NCBI GenBank assembly: GCA_016711295.1
Contig: JADJTE010000006.1
Location: 124,001 to 188,000, forward strand
Length of the DNA: 64,000 nt
Direction of reading: 5' to 3'
Source: Sphingobacteriales bacterium
GTDB taxonomy: Bacteria; Bacteroidota; Bacteroidia; Chitinophagales; UBA2359
The translations under genes and the position numbers were made by a program. This document shows positions 17,763 to 27,111 of the stretch, piece after piece. The notes below the pieces were generated by a model, which did not search any database, had not been told where the DNA came from, and saw only the letters and a program-made list of their open reading frames with translations. Each line of letters starts with the position of its first letter. The first letter of the stretch is position 1.

Positions 17763-19574
17763 ATGTTTAGCTTATTTTCCGCGCTTTTCCGCGCTTTTCC
17801 GCGCCTTTCCTTAATAGCTCTATTATTAGTTGGTAGCATGACTGTTAGTAGTACTTTATCTGCGGCTGACTTTAACATTTGCACTGCTATTGGAAATGAA
17901 ACAGAAGTTGCTTTCCCAAACATGTTTTGTTGTTCTTGCTTCCCTGCCGCTGTTCAGATTGTTCCCGCTGATGCAGGTATTGTAACGAGTATAGATGACA
18001 CAGGTCCAGTGGATATAGCACGTATAACTTGGAACAAAGGGGGGGTGCATACTATTAGATTTTTGTATTCCTGCGATGTCCTATTCATTCCTTATACCGA
18101 AATTAGAGAACGGTCTGCACATGTCACAATTAACGGCTATAACAACGCCGATTTCACTTTGTCAGACGTTAATACTTGCCCCAGCCCTTTAACTGCTTTT
18201 AACTTAATCCGTACTTCCTATGATTTTAATACAGTATCGGACTATAGAATAGAAATATTCCAAGTCAATAACCTCGGTACTGCTATTACTGGTAGTGCCG
18301 CGCATAATTCGGGTCTTATAAAAGGCAATTTAGTAAATCGCTGGCTTACGAGCTCCACTACGGGCATCAATTTTCAAGTAGGGCAAAAATATAGAGTTCG
18401 CGTAACTACGACCACACCTTGTTCGATACTTGCAGGAAGCCCACATGTTCAGATAAGTAACATTATCACCATAAAGGACTGCAAACCCACTGCTAATTTT
18501 ACCATCAACGGCAGTGCCGCCAACCCCATGGAACTATTCGACTGCCACCAGTCGCCTATGATAATAAACAATACTTCCACAGTGCCGTCGGGCGGCACAA
18601 ACATTACCCAAGTAGAGCTATCTATAAGCAATGCCACGCCTAACTGTGCCTCCAGCACCTCCCTCGAAACCACTGTATTAGTAGCCAATAGCAGCACCTT
18701 TGACCTACGCAACCTATTTAGCTCGTTTATCAACCCAGGGTGGTATCGGCTTCGGATGCGTGCAAGCAATACGCTTGGGTTTAGTACCTCAATTACGCGC
18801 TGTATCCGCATCAATGCCGTTACCGAAGCTAACGCCGATTTCCGTTTCAAAGGCTTTACCACTACTTGCGACCCCGCACAAGCACCTATAAACTTAGCCT
18901 CCCCAACCAACTATCAAGGTGCCGAAATAGGGCAACGCTCGGCAGGCATATTATTGAGCAACTACGTCACCAACCAAACTTATGCCGATGCATATAAGGT
19001 AAAGATATACCAAACCGACCCTACAACAGGAGTTCAGGGTGCAACGCTACACGATTCGGGCATTTTATCGCTTATAACAGGTGTATTGCCGCCTGCTTAC
19101 GATTTTAACAATGTTTTAGCGGGTCCTGCGGGTAGTCAAGTTTACGATTATTTCAAAAATTTGTCCCAAAGCATGGTTATCAATAATCGCTACAAAGTAG
19201 TGCTGGAGGTACGCACTCCCAACTGTGGCTGGTCGTCTATGAGTTCCTATTTTCGCTTTAAGGTAGGTGCGCCCAATTGCAAAACCGAGGGTGAAGATCT
19301 ATTGCAAGAGACGGATCCCGAATTAAGCATCGAAACCAAGGGAAACCCCATAAGCAATACCTTGTTTTTAGACCTATTTAGCAGTCAAGACACCGAAGTA
19401 TCGTTGAGCATTTATGACCTAAGCGGTCGAATGGTGCTGCCGAGCAATAGCTTTGCCCTAACAACGGGCAACAACCTGCTCGAAACCGATTGTAGCCAAC
19501 TGCCCAGCGGCATGTATTTTTATGTAGCGCGTAGCTCCCAAAGCCAAGTGTCGGGCAAGTTTGTAAAGCAATAA
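17763..19574 (+). CDS. T9SS-exported protein with type A sorting domain
   Basis: A 603-residue secreted protein. The signal peptide (hydrophobic residues 15-33, cut near LSA-AD) is encoded partly by a 10-bp tandem repeat. The body is rich in Asn, Thr and paired Cys with two or three beta-sandwich-like segments (SISNATPNCASSTS..., YKVKIYQTDPTTG...) and no catalytic motif I recognise. The last 80 residues (SIYDLSGRMV ... LPSGMYFYVARSSQ ... GKFVKQ) form a por/T9SS type A C-terminal sorting domain, so the protein is exported and probably surface-attached. The last 75 coding bases and downstream terminator are nearly identical to those of the FG-GAP protein at 24.1 kb. Confidence 0.8.
   Translation: MFSLFSALFRAFPRLSLIALLLVGSMTVSSTLSAADFNICTAIGNETEVAFPNMFCCSCFPAAVQIVPADAGIVTSIDDTGPVDIARITWNKGGVHTIRFLYSCDVLFIPYTEIRERSAHVTINGYNNADFTLSDVNTCPSPLTAFNLIRTSYDFNTVSDYRIEIFQVNNLGTAITGSAAHNSGLIKGNLVNRWLTSSTTGINFQVGQKYRVRVTTTTPCSILAGSPHVQISNIITIKDCKPTANFTINGSAANPMELFDCHQSPMIINNTSTVPSGGTNITQVELSISNATPNCASSTSLETTVLVANSSTFDLRNLFSSFINPGWYRLRMRASNTLGFSTSITRCIRINAVTEANADFRFKGFTTTCDPAQAPINLASPTNYQGAEIGQRSAGILLSNYVTNQTYADAYKVKIYQTDPTTGVQGATLHDSGILSLITGVLPPAYDFNNVLAGPAGSQVYDYFKNLSQSMVINNRYKVVLEVRTPNCGWSSMSSYFRFKVGAPNCKTEGEDLLQETDPELSIETKGNPISNTLFLDLFSSQDTEVSLSIYDLSGRMVLPSNSFALTTGNNLLETDCSQLPSGMYFYVARSSQSQVSGKFVKQ
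17775..17804. repeat. 10-bp tandem repeat at the 5' end of a gene
   Basis: Three perfect head-to-tail copies of TTTTCCGCGC begin 12 bases after the A of the start codon and encode part of the signal peptide (FSALFRAFPR). Since 10 is not a multiple of three, gain or loss of one unit would shift the frame. Confidence 0.9.
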
Positions 19575-19687
19575 CATTTCGTAACACCATTACATTACCC
19601 ATAAACAGCCCAACTGTTTATATGGTCGTATTCGGGCAAATATAAACGCCGAATACGACCATTTTGGGCTTGTTTAATTATTTAAAA
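19500..19687. repeat. CTD-plus-terminator duplication, copy 1
   Basis: A 188-base segment covering the last 25 codons of the sorting domain, the stop codon and the terminator is repeated at 24123-24310 with about six mismatches. The similarity stops upstream within the coding region. Confidence 0.9.
19622..19666 (+). terminator. Rho-independent terminator
   Basis: A perfect 14-bp stem, ATGGTCGTATTCGG / CCGAATACGACCAT, with a 13-nt loop followed by TTTT, 48 bases after the T9SS protein stop codon. Confidence 0.9.
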
Positions 19688-19702
19688 AAAATTAATATTG
19701 TT

Positions 19703-20878
19703 ATGAAAATTTTTAATTGGCTTTGCTTGCTGCTTCTAAGTGCAGCACCACAACAAAGTAATGCCTGCGAGTTGGCTTGTGATTTTGGTGATGGTGTATT
19801 TAGAATATTTGCAGGAGATGTCATGTCCGATATAGATACCGTTTGTGTAGGCGATACCCTTCTGTTTACTTGGGTAAATTATGAAATAATGGGTCGCCAC
19901 AATTTTACTTTTGATTGGAGCGACCTCAACAATCATTTGCAAGTAATAGGACCCACTGACCAATTGGTAGCCACAGCTATTGTAAATAAAGAACTAAATA
20001 TTTTATGGGACTATCCAACAGCACGTATGTACTATTATTATAATAATGGTACTGCTTATGATTCTTGCGTATGGGAGTACCCCCTTTATGCTTCTTATTG
20101 TGATCTGCCTCAGAGCAATTTTTATGCCTTAGAGCGGCGTGTATGCGCGGGGCAGTGTATTAGTTACAGCGCAGTAGCCGATGTGCGCATTAACCAGCGG
20201 CATTGGTTTTTCGAGGGCGGCACACCCAGCACCTTTATAGGCGAAAACCCGCCGCCCATTTGCTACGAGCAGTCGGGCAAGCACGATGTTATGCTTGTAT
20301 CGCTCAACAGTGCGGGTAGCGATACCTTGCTCCGAACCGATTATGTGACCATACTCGACGCGCCGCTCGACGTAGGCAGCCATAGCCTTATAAACCAAGA
20401 TCAAGGTGTAGCCTTAGTTTTAAGCCCTTGCGTAGCAGCCACCCACTACGATTGGTATCAAAACGACGAGCTATTATGCTCCGATTGTCCGTTTTACGAA
20501 TATATACCTTACGGCGATGCGCAATTTAGGTGCATAGCCTACGGCGATACCCTTGCCTGCGCCGCCACTTGTAGCTACGACGTAGTAGTCCAAAACGTAA
20601 AGGACAAGTTGCTCGTCCCTACGGCGTTTTCGCCCAATGGCGACGGCATTAACGACGTTCTAAGCCCCGTGCCGTATAATGTTGTGTTGCTAAGTTTTGC
20701 TATATATGACCGTTGGGGCAACCTTGTTTACGAAAGCCACAACGACCAAGCCGCTTGGCAAGGAAACTATAAGGGAAAAGACTGCGAACAAGGCGCATAC
20801 ATCTATATTGCTCAATACGAACGCTTATACGACCATAGCCAACAAACCCAAAAAGGCAGCATTGTGCTTGTCCGTTAA
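19703..20878 (+). CDS. Gliding-CTERM (CHU_C) secreted protein
   Basis: Start set at MKIFNWLCLLLLSAAP, which gives a clean signal peptide; an in-frame ATG 13 codons upstream would place Lys/Asn-rich residues ahead of it. The roughly 390-residue protein has several Cys pairs and a PKD-like segment (HWFFEGGTPSTFIGENPPP ... GKHDVML ... AGSDTLLRTDYVTIL), then the C-terminal domain AFSPNGDGINDVL, IYDRWGNLVYES, WQGNYKGKDCEQGAYIY and a final KGSIVLVR. This is the type B (CHU_C) T9SS export signal. It lies directly downstream of, and is probably transcribed apart from, the preceding gene (a terminator intervenes). Binding partner unknown. Confidence 0.85.
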   Translation: MKIFNWLCLLLLSAAPQQSNACELACDFGDGVFRIFAGDVMSDIDTVCVGDTLLFTWVNYEIMGRHNFTFDWSDLNNHLQVIGPTDQLVATAIVNKELNILWDYPTARMYYYYNNGTAYDSCVWEYPLYASYCDLPQSNFYALERRVCAGQCISYSAVADVRINQRHWFFEGGTPSTFIGENPPPICYEQSGKHDVMLVSLNSAGSDTLLRTDYVTILDAPLDVGSHSLINQDQGVALVLSPCVAATHYDWYQNDELLCSDCPFYEYIPYGDAQFRCIAYGDTLACAATCSYDVVVQNVKDKLLVPTAFSPNGDGINDVLSPVPYNVVLLSFAIYDRWGNLVYESHNDQAAWQGNYKGKDCEQGAYIYIAQYERLYDHSQQTQKGSIVLVR

Positions 20879-20945
20879 TTTGCGAGCTATTTAATCCTTA
20901 ATACCGCTTTTGAGGTTTAAGCCATGCCTTATGGTATCTTATAAC

Positions 20946-21064
20946 GTAACGATTTAGGGGTGCAGGGTATAAGAGGGTTAATGGTCATTTTTGCTAAATA
21001 CTGCGCCGTAGCAAGGAGTACCGAGCAAGATGCTCGGCATACATGCTTGGGGCTAAATAGTTAC
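20946..21064. mobile_element. Divergent MITE-like copy
   Basis: A 119-bp segment with ends GTAACGATTTAGGGG and GGGGCTAAATAGTTAC, matching the main MITE family's terminal repeat with one mismatch but with a different core that includes a small hairpin (CCGAGC...GCTCGG near 21021). No clear target duplication. The rest of the gap to 21445 is AT-rich and holds a perfect 9-bp hairpin, GAACACCGC/GCGGTGTTC, at 21281-21304; nothing else is evident. Confidence 0.45.
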
Positions 21065-21445
21065 CTTTTTTTTACAACACCCATTTTTTTTGTTAAAAAA
21101 GTTTGGAAAAACAAAATAAGCACCTGACATTAGTGCCATTATTTTAAAAAAAGTAGTGTCGCATGGGCAATACTTTTGTTTTGCCGCAATCTTCTGCCAC
21201 TGACAACCCAAAGTAGGCAAAAGCACTATTTTGAAAATATTAATTGTATTTTTACGTATATAGTGTAAATAAACAACCCAGAACACCGCCATGCTGCGGT
21301 GTTCTGTAAAACGCGACCGCCCCGCACCATGCCGCAATACTCCGATAGCCCTATTCGGATATTTGTGCGTTGTGCCTTAACTTGTTTTCACCAAGCCTAC
21401 TCCCGTCCCATTTTGGGCAGGCAAGGGGCATAAACCCTAAAAACC

Positions 21446-22591
21446 ATGAATACCGTTTTAAATTTCCGCCGCTTGTCGGTGGTGCTTCTTGCGTGGTTAA
21501 GCCACGCGCAAAACCCTTTAAGTGCGCAAAGTTTTGTGCCGCACGACATCATACCCCCATTTGGCTACGAACACCTTGCCTATATAGATGCCGACTCGCT
21601 GGCAGATATGGTGCTAATCCAATACGGTGACTTGATGTGGCGGCAAAACGACGGTACGGGTACGTTTTTAAGCCCGCAACCCCTAAATCTACCCCACGAC
21701 ATGGAGATGCGCACCCTTGACATAGACCAAGATGGCGACTATGATGCCTTGTTTTTGCGCCTCAGTGCCTGGTACGAAAACGACGGAGCGCAAAATTACA
21801 CCCTACACCCCATAACGCCCGCTTTTGTACAACCCGAAAAAGTCTATGTGCGCGACGTAGATAGCGATACGGACATAGATTTTGCCGAAATTGTGTCGGT
21901 GGGCGGACAATATGCCGTCAATTGGTATATGAACAATGGCAACGGTGACTTGACTACCCAAACATCCAATGCCCTCAACTTGGAATTTGGGGATATAGCG
22001 GCGGCACTGCCTTTCTTAGCCCATATTGATAACAACGGATTTTTAGACCTTACTTTTGCGACGCACGCAAGCACCTACCCTTTTGACACTATCATTACCC
22101 GAACAGCCTTCAACGACGGTAGCGGCAATTTTGAAGGCTTGGTTGAAAAAACGACAAGTCTCTATGATGACGACGGTAATTGTGTCTATGATTGGTTTGA
22201 CTATTGTGGGAGCGAACTTGTATTAGAGTGGCTTTTTGTTAACAGCAGCGATTTGGACAACGACGGCGATGACGAAATAATGGTAGGCTATTATTATATG
22301 GGTTTTGAAGATATTCATTTTTTCAACATAGCTTATCGCAACAACGAAATAAGTAATGTTTGGGAAATCATAGCAATACATAAAGGTATTGTGTGCGGTC
22401 AAGAAAGTATATGCTGCGAAACCCCACAAGTACCCTTATTTGCCTACGACATCAACCACGATAACCGCCAAGACCTTGGGGTTTTGCCCTTCTTGCGCTT
22501 ACGGCAACATTCGCTTACAAGAAAGCGATGGCAGTTTTGCCGAACCTATAGACATCGAACTATTACCCACCAACGAAAACAGGATTTTTAA
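21446..22591 (+). CDS. FG-GAP/VCBS repeat T9SS protein, N-terminal part
   Basis: N-terminal part of a secreted protein spanning 21446-24197. Signal peptide MNTVLNFRRLSVVLLAWLSH, cut near LSAQ. The body has repeated FG-GAP/VCBS-type calcium-binding loops with the pattern D-x-D-x-D-G-D-x-D: DIDQDGDYDALF, VRDVDSDTDIDFAEI, HIDNNGFLDLTF and SDLDNDGDDEIMVG, the blades of a beta-propeller as in integrin alpha chains. The frame is lost near 22490, where RQDLGVLPF is followed by out-of-frame residues; the correct frame continues in the next entry. Confidence 0.8.
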   Translation: MNTVLNFRRLSVVLLAWLSHAQNPLSAQSFVPHDIIPPFGYEHLAYIDADSLADMVLIQYGDLMWRQNDGTGTFLSPQPLNLPHDMEMRTLDIDQDGDYDALFLRLSAWYENDGAQNYTLHPITPAFVQPEKVYVRDVDSDTDIDFAEIVSVGGQYAVNWYMNNGNGDLTTQTSNALNLEFGDIAAALPFLAHIDNNGFLDLTFATHASTYPFDTIITRTAFNDGSGNFEGLVEKTTSLYDDDGNCVYDWFDYCGSELVLEWLFVNSSDLDNDGDDEIMVGYYYMGFEDIHFFNIAYRNNEISNVWEIIAIHKGIVCGQESICCETPQVPLFAYDINHDNRQDLGVLPFLRLRQHSLTRKRWQFCRTYRHRTITHQRKQDF

Positions 22592-24197
22592 CATTGATAA
22601 CACTGGATTAGATGATGTTCTTTACCTAAGTCCTCATAGCGATTTGAAATATAATAGCTATGCAGCAATGGGCGATACATCGGCAACGGCTTATTTCCAT
22701 TTACACGACCCCTACCTACAGCAGATAGCGGGCAATATACAACTTGTTGACTTTGACAACGACGGTGATAAAGATATGCTATTCAGTACCAGCCAAGCAC
22801 TTAACTTATTAATTAATTTAGGCGACGATACTTATATAAGAAAATATTTATATACACTTTCTACTCCCTCATGTTCTCCCCCATCTGTATATGGTATTAG
22901 CTGGTTCCAAATTGCAGACATCAACCAAGACAGCTTATTGGATATTGCCCTAAAAACCAATTTTGCTACCTCTGGCGGAGGTTATACAGATGTTTTTTGG
23001 CTGCGCAATATAGGTAATAACGATTTCGAAGAGCAACAAAATATTACTGCCAACGAGACTGGCATATTTTTAGAAGACATGGACAACGACGGCGATTTGG
23101 ATTTTATTGCAACTCGTCGCTTCTTTGGCGATACGATATCTCATTACGTACTTTATTTACAAACCTCAAGTGGTGTGTTTAACACGGCTGCTTCGCCCCC
23201 ATCGCCCATACCCAACGGCACTAATACCTCAGCCTATATTATCCAAATAAACGACATTGACCAAGACGGCGACAAAGACTTGTGGCTGAGATCTTATAAT
23301 TCACTATGGATCTGCTTGCAAAACTCCGATTTGCAGTTCGACCCGCCCATACTACTTGCCGAAGGCATTAGCCACCTCTATATTGCCGACTTAAACGGCG
23401 ATGGCGAGTATGACGCAGCTTATAAAAAAGGCAACCGCATAGAATCGCTGATAAACACGGGAGGCGGCACGTTTCTCAATAGCTTACTGCTCGACGACGT
23501 AGCACCCGCCTACTACCCAAAATGGGAATTGCTCAACGCCGATGTTTTCCCCGACCTCGTGCTACAAAGCGACTCGGCAGGCTACGCCCCAACTGCTCGG
23601 TTCAATACGGGCGGGGGCACCATAGGAGACGCAACGCCATTCCCAACCGACGTGATGCGTATTCAACGCTTTGGCTACTTGGACGACGACCAATCTAATG
23701 ACCTCTTTTATACCGATACGGCAGGAGCCTTGTGGTTGCGACAAAACGACGGACAAGGAGGCTTTGCCGCCTATTCGCCTATCTTTGTCGCCAGCCACGC
23801 CACCCTACAAGCCATAGGCGACATGGACAACGACGGTAAAAACGACATATTGTGTCGCAATTACCTTGACCTAAACCCCGACGGCATTACCTACTTTGCC
23901 AACGACGGCATAGTGGGCATATCCCCAGCCACAACCGCACCAACCAATGCACCGATTAGCATATATCCAAACCCAGCTGGACCAAGTGACCATATCAGTA
24001 CAAACCCCCTGGGGCGAGAACGACACCCACCTGCTGCATTGCTCAATCTACGACCCATTGGGGCGCGTAGTAAAACCATACCCTTACAATTAGGCACAAG
24101 GACTACGGTATCGCTTGCCGGTCTGCCCAGCGGCGTGTATTTTTATGTAGCGCGTAGCTCCCAAAGCCAAGCGTCGGGCAAGTTTGTAAAGCAATAA
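22389..24197 (+). CDS. FG-GAP/VCBS repeat T9SS protein, C-terminal part
   Basis: C-terminal part of the beta-propeller protein begun at 21446; true homology starts near 22490 (CAYGNIRLQESDGSFAEPI). More FG-GAP loops follow: DFDNDGDKDMLFS, DINQDSLLDIAL, DMDNDGDLDFIA, DIDQDGDKDLW, DLNGDGEYDAAYK and DMDNDGKNDILC. Near 23985 a second frameshift hides DQVTISVQTPW...CSIYDPLGRVVK, the start of the T9SS sorting domain, and a compensating shift restores the end LPSGVYFYVARSSQ. Export by T9SS is supported; the ligand is unknown. Confidence 0.8.
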   Translation: MCAVKKVYAAKPHKYPYLPTTSTTITAKTLGFCPSCAYGNIRLQESDGSFAEPIDIELLPTNENRIFNIDNTGLDDVLYLSPHSDLKYNSYAAMGDTSATAYFHLHDPYLQQIAGNIQLVDFDNDGDKDMLFSTSQALNLLINLGDDTYIRKYLYTLSTPSCSPPSVYGISWFQIADINQDSLLDIALKTNFATSGGGYTDVFWLRNIGNNDFEEQQNITANETGIFLEDMDNDGDLDFIATRRFFGDTISHYVLYLQTSSGVFNTAASPPSPIPNGTNTSAYIIQINDIDQDGDKDLWLRSYNSLWICLQNSDLQFDPPILLAEGISHLYIADLNGDGEYDAAYKKGNRIESLINTGGGTFLNSLLLDDVAPAYYPKWELLNADVFPDLVLQSDSAGYAPTARFNTGGGTIGDATPFPTDVMRIQRFGYLDDDQSNDLFYTDTAGALWLRQNDGQGGFAAYSPIFVASHATLQAIGDMDNDGKNDILCRNYLDLNPDGITYFANDGIVGISPATTAPTNAPISIYPNPAGPSDHISTNPLGRERHPPAALLNLRPIGARSKTIPLQLGTRTTVSLAGLPSGVYFYVARSSQSQASGKFVKQ

Positions 24198-24310
24198 CAT
24201 TTCGTAACACCATTACATTACCCATAAACAGCCCAACTGTTTATATGGTCGTATTCGGGCAAATACAAACGCCGAATACGACCATTTTGGACTTATTTAA
24301 TTATTTAAAA
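24123..24310. repeat. CTD-plus-terminator duplication, copy 2
   Basis: Second copy of the 188-base segment at 19500-19687. It includes the same terminator, a 14-bp perfect stem at 24245-24258 / 24272-24285 followed by TTT. Confidence 0.9.
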
Positions 24311-24335
24311 ATAAATAATATTATTGTAAAAATAT

Positions 24336-24466
24336 GTAATTATTTATGGTATTTGGTTCTGGGGTATGGGGTAATGAGCAATACTTCCTAATAATGCCTG
24401 AAATCATTGCATATTCGATTAGAAATAGCGATTCTTGTGGGCTGTTTTACAGGGCTAAATAGTTAC
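24336..24466. mobile_element. IS66-type MITE copy
   Basis: A 131-bp copy with a decayed left end (GTAATTATTTAT) and an intact right end (CTAAATAGTTAC); the core shares TATGGGGTAATGAGCAATAC and CATATTCGATTAGAAATAGC with other copies. No target duplication remains. The rest of this 500-base gap (24467-24713) is AT-rich leader with no further feature that I can see. Confidence 0.75.
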
Positions 24467-24713
24467 AAAGAACCTTAAAAATTGTACCTAAATTATGCCC
24501 CAAAAAAGTTGCATTTATCACTTGAATGCGTGTAGGACAAAAAAGTCAATGATATAAATCATGTAAAAATAATATTTGTAAAATAAAAATTTTAAAGGTG
24601 TGTAATTTACACGAACTATTAGTGTCAAAATTACGTTAAGTAGTTGTAAGTCCTACAGCACAAGCAATAAGGGCTGGACAAACATCAACTATAAACCTCA
24701 AAATTTTTATTTT

Positions 24714-25505
24714 ATGCGCAAAAAAAATGCTTTATTGGTCATCGATGCCCAATACGATTTTTGTCATCCCCAAGGGGCTTTATATGTTCAGGGTGCCGAC
24801 CAAGACATGGTTCGCCTGCGCGATTTTATCGTGCGCAACCACCACCACATCGACCATATTTGTGTGACGCTCGACTCGCACCCTGTCAATGACATTTCTC
24901 ACCCTGCATTTTGGCAAGACAAAAACGGAGCTTTTCCGCCGCCTTTCACCGCCATATCGTTGGCAGACATCAATACGGGCACATGGACTCCGCGCTTTTC
25001 GCCCTTAGAAGCGACCAAATACGTGGCTGCCTTAGAAGCACAAGGCGAATTTCCGCATTTCATCTGGCCCGAACATTGTTTGATTGGCTCCAAAGGGGCA
25101 TCGCTCAACGATGATTTGTTGGAAGCCCTCAAAATCTGGACGCGACCCGGCAAATGGTATCAAGCCGTCACCAAGGGCACTTATCCGCTCACCGAACATT
25201 TTGGGATTTTTATGGCGCAAGTGCCCGTTGCCGACCGCCCCGAAACCCAACTGAACCAAAGTTTGGTGCGCACCTTAGAGACTTATCAAAATATCTATTT
25301 GGCGGGCGAAGCTCGCTCGCATTGCGTAGCCACAAGCCTCAAACAAGCAATGAAGTACGCGCCTTCGCTGGCAGAAAAAATGATTGTCTTAGAAGATGCC
25401 ATGTCCGATGTGACGGGTATGGGTCATTTGGGGCAGCCTATTTATAACGAAGCCCAACAACGCGGTATCCGATTTGCCAAAACCACCGACCTCACGCTCG
25501 ACTAA
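24714..25505 (+). CDS. Isochorismatase/nicotinamidase-family hydrolase
   Basis: A 263-residue cysteine hydrolase. The catalytic triad is visible: Asp11 (LLVIDAQYDF), Lys154 (AVTKGTYP) and Cys204 (ARSHCVATS). The metal-site-like segment TLDSHPVNDISHP and the C-terminal AMSDVTG complete the fold. It is longer than typical bacterial PncA, with an insertion around residues 90-150, and so is closer to nicotinamidase-like proteins of unproven substrate; nicotinamide deamidation is plausible but not shown. A VWA protein gene follows after 42 bases and is likely co-transcribed. Confidence 0.85.
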   Translation: MRKKNALLVIDAQYDFCHPQGALYVQGADQDMVRLRDFIVRNHHHIDHICVTLDSHPVNDISHPAFWQDKNGAFPPPFTAISLADINTGTWTPRFSPLEATKYVAALEAQGEFPHFIWPEHCLIGSKGASLNDDLLEALKIWTRPGKWYQAVTKGTYPLTEHFGIFMAQVPVADRPETQLNQSLVRTLETYQNIYLAGEARSHCVATSLKQAMKYAPSLAEKMIVLEDAMSDVTGMGHLGQPIYNEAQQRGIRFAKTTDLTLD

Positions 25506-25547
25506 GCCCGCCTTATTTTATTTCACTTCCTTTTCATTCCTTTTATC

Positions 25548-26240
25548 ATGCAAGACCTATTTAACCTGTCCGGTTCGGACATCGATTTTTCGCTTAGTTT
25601 TCATCATTTCGACCCCAATAATATACAAACCGACGAAACTGTCAATTGCGTTTTTGTAGTCGATGTATCGCCTTCGGTACAATCATATATCGGCGACTTG
25701 AACCATGCCTTCAACGATTTTGTGAGCCATATACAACAATCGCATTTAGCCGACCAACTGTTGGTTTCGGTGGTCGAATTTGACGAGAAGGTGCGAATCC
25801 GCAGTGGCTTTCAGCCTATTTTGCATCTGCCGCGCTTGCAATTTTTGCCTTCGGGCGGCGGCACGGCTTTGTATGACGCTACCATGCACGGTTTGCGCCA
25901 AGCTATCGATTACCGCGACACTTTGCTGATATCGGGCATCAGCGTCAAAACGCTATTGTTTGTTATCACCGATGGCGAAGACAATAGCTCTACTACCGCC
26001 GCAGCGCACATCAAAACAGTTTTGCAAAAAATAGAAGCCGACGAGCGCAACGCTTTTTCGTTCACTACGGTTTTGTTTGGTGTGGGTAGTGCCGCCGCTT
26101 TTGGCAAAGCCCAGCGCGATATGGGTATTCGTCATTTGGCTACTGTAGGCACATCGGGTGCCGAGATACGACGCATGATTGGTATCATCAGCCAATCAGT
26201 AGCAAGCGTAGCGGGTGGGCAAGCACCTATTGTTTTCTAA
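25548..26240 (+). CDS. VWA domain protein
   Basis: A 230-residue protein that is almost entirely a von Willebrand factor A domain. The metal-ion-dependent adhesion site is intact: Asp39-x-Ser41-x-Ser43 (VVDVSPSVQ), Thr in PSGGGTALYDA and Asp in VITDGEDNSS. No signal peptide, so it should be cytosolic. Cytosolic VWA proteins usually bind partners such as AAA ATPases or act like TerY; no ATPase is nearby. It shares an operon with the isochorismatase-like gene. Confidence 0.85.
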   Translation: MQDLFNLSGSDIDFSLSFHHFDPNNIQTDETVNCVFVVDVSPSVQSYIGDLNHAFNDFVSHIQQSHLADQLLVSVVEFDEKVRIRSGFQPILHLPRLQFLPSGGGTALYDATMHGLRQAIDYRDTLLISGISVKTLLFVITDGEDNSSTTAAAHIKTVLQKIEADERNAFSFTTVLFGVGSAAAFGKAQRDMGIRHLATVGTSGAEIRRMIGIISQSVASVAGGQAPIVF

Positions 26241-26270
26241 GGGCTATCTGTACGCAGTATATCAAAGCAA

Positions 26271-26310
26271 ATTCGCCACTCCTTGTTGTTATAAACAAGA
26301 AGTGGCGAAT
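26271..26310. terminator. Bidirectional terminator between convergent genes
   Basis: A long inverted repeat, ATTCGCCACT-CTTGTT / AACAAG-AGTGGCGAAT, with one bulge and a short loop, midway between the convergent VWA gene (stop 26240) and the minus-strand lipoprotein (stop 26354). Confidence 0.8.
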
Positions 26311-26353
26311 ATCGTTACAGCAACAATGTTCTATTGAGCTTGGTGTCTATTCG

Positions 26354-26875
26354 TTATTTGGGTTTATTAGGGTCTACTGTTACAGATGTAGCTCCGCCGC
26401 GTCCTTTTTGTTTTTTGATTTCTTCGGGTTTAGCCGTTTTGTCTTCGTTTACGGTAGTTGCGTTGCCGCGTCCTTTTTGGTCTTGTATTGCTTCGGGCGT
26501 ACCTGCTTTGGGTCGGCTATCTTTTTGGTCTTTGATGGGGTCAGATTTGGGCGGTGTAGTTTTAGGTGGTGTGGTTGTGGGTGGTGTTGGTTTTGTGGGT
26601 GCTGGTTTAGTAGGAGTCGGTTTCTTGCCGCCCAATGCGGGTTTTGTTGGGGTAGCGATAGCCATGAGCGAATCTACGCGCAATTTGATGGCAGCGTCGA
26701 TGTTTTGGTTGCAGGTAGCGAGCAATGCCGCACGCTGGGCAGCTACTTCGGCAGCAGCTAAGGAGTCGATGGTATGTGCAGTTTGGGCTTTCATCGCCTC
26801 CATGTTGGCGGGGTTGTCGCAGCCCACCACAAAGGCGAATATAGCAGCAACAGCTATAAGAAATATTTGTTTCAT
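26354..26875 (-). CDS. Pro/Thr/Lys-rich lipoprotein
   Basis: A 173-residue predicted lipoprotein: signal with lipobox VVGC (Cys19). Residues 25-75 are a probable helix with Ala-rich heptads (SLAAAEVAAQRAALLATC), then a disordered tail of TPTKP/TPP repeats (about 80-112) and two copies of a K-D-Q-K-G-R-G-N/G-A-T type motif. It resembles the smaller lipoprotein at 27112 in its N-terminal half (xVDSLxxxN... Cys), suggesting paralogy. Function unknown; a periplasmic linker or peptidoglycan-associated role is only a guess. Confidence 0.75.
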   Translation of the reverse strand: MKQIFLIAVAAIFAFVVGCDNPANMEAMKAQTAHTIDSLAAAEVAAQRAALLATCNQNIDAAIKLRVDSLMAIATPTKPALGGKKPTPTKPAPTKPTPPTTTPPKTTPPKSDPIKDQKDSRPKAGTPEAIQDQKGRGNATTVNEDKTAKPEEIKKQKGRGGATSVTVDPNKPK

Positions 26876-26921
26876 ATTGATGAATGACTTTTTAGATATT
26901 AGATAAAAGGTATAAAAAATA

Positions 26922-27034
26922 GTAACTATTTAGGGTATAGGGTTTTGGGTATGGGGTAATGAGCAATACTTATCTAATAATGCCTGACATCGCTGCATAT
27001 TCGATTAATTCCCCCTACAAGGCTAAATAGTTAC
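26922..27034. mobile_element. IS66-type MITE copy
   Basis: A 113-bp intact copy: GTAACTATTTAG ... CTAAATAGTTAC flanked by the perfect 8-bp direct repeat AAAAAATA (26914-26921 and 27035-27042). Its core is nearly identical to the copies at 46757 and 63463. Confidence 0.9.
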
Positions 27035-27111
27035 AAAAAATAAAAGAAGCAGTACGGCTCACGATGGGATTAATGCACTTATTTATCGAAGCGGTGTCTG
27101 CTATACGCTAA

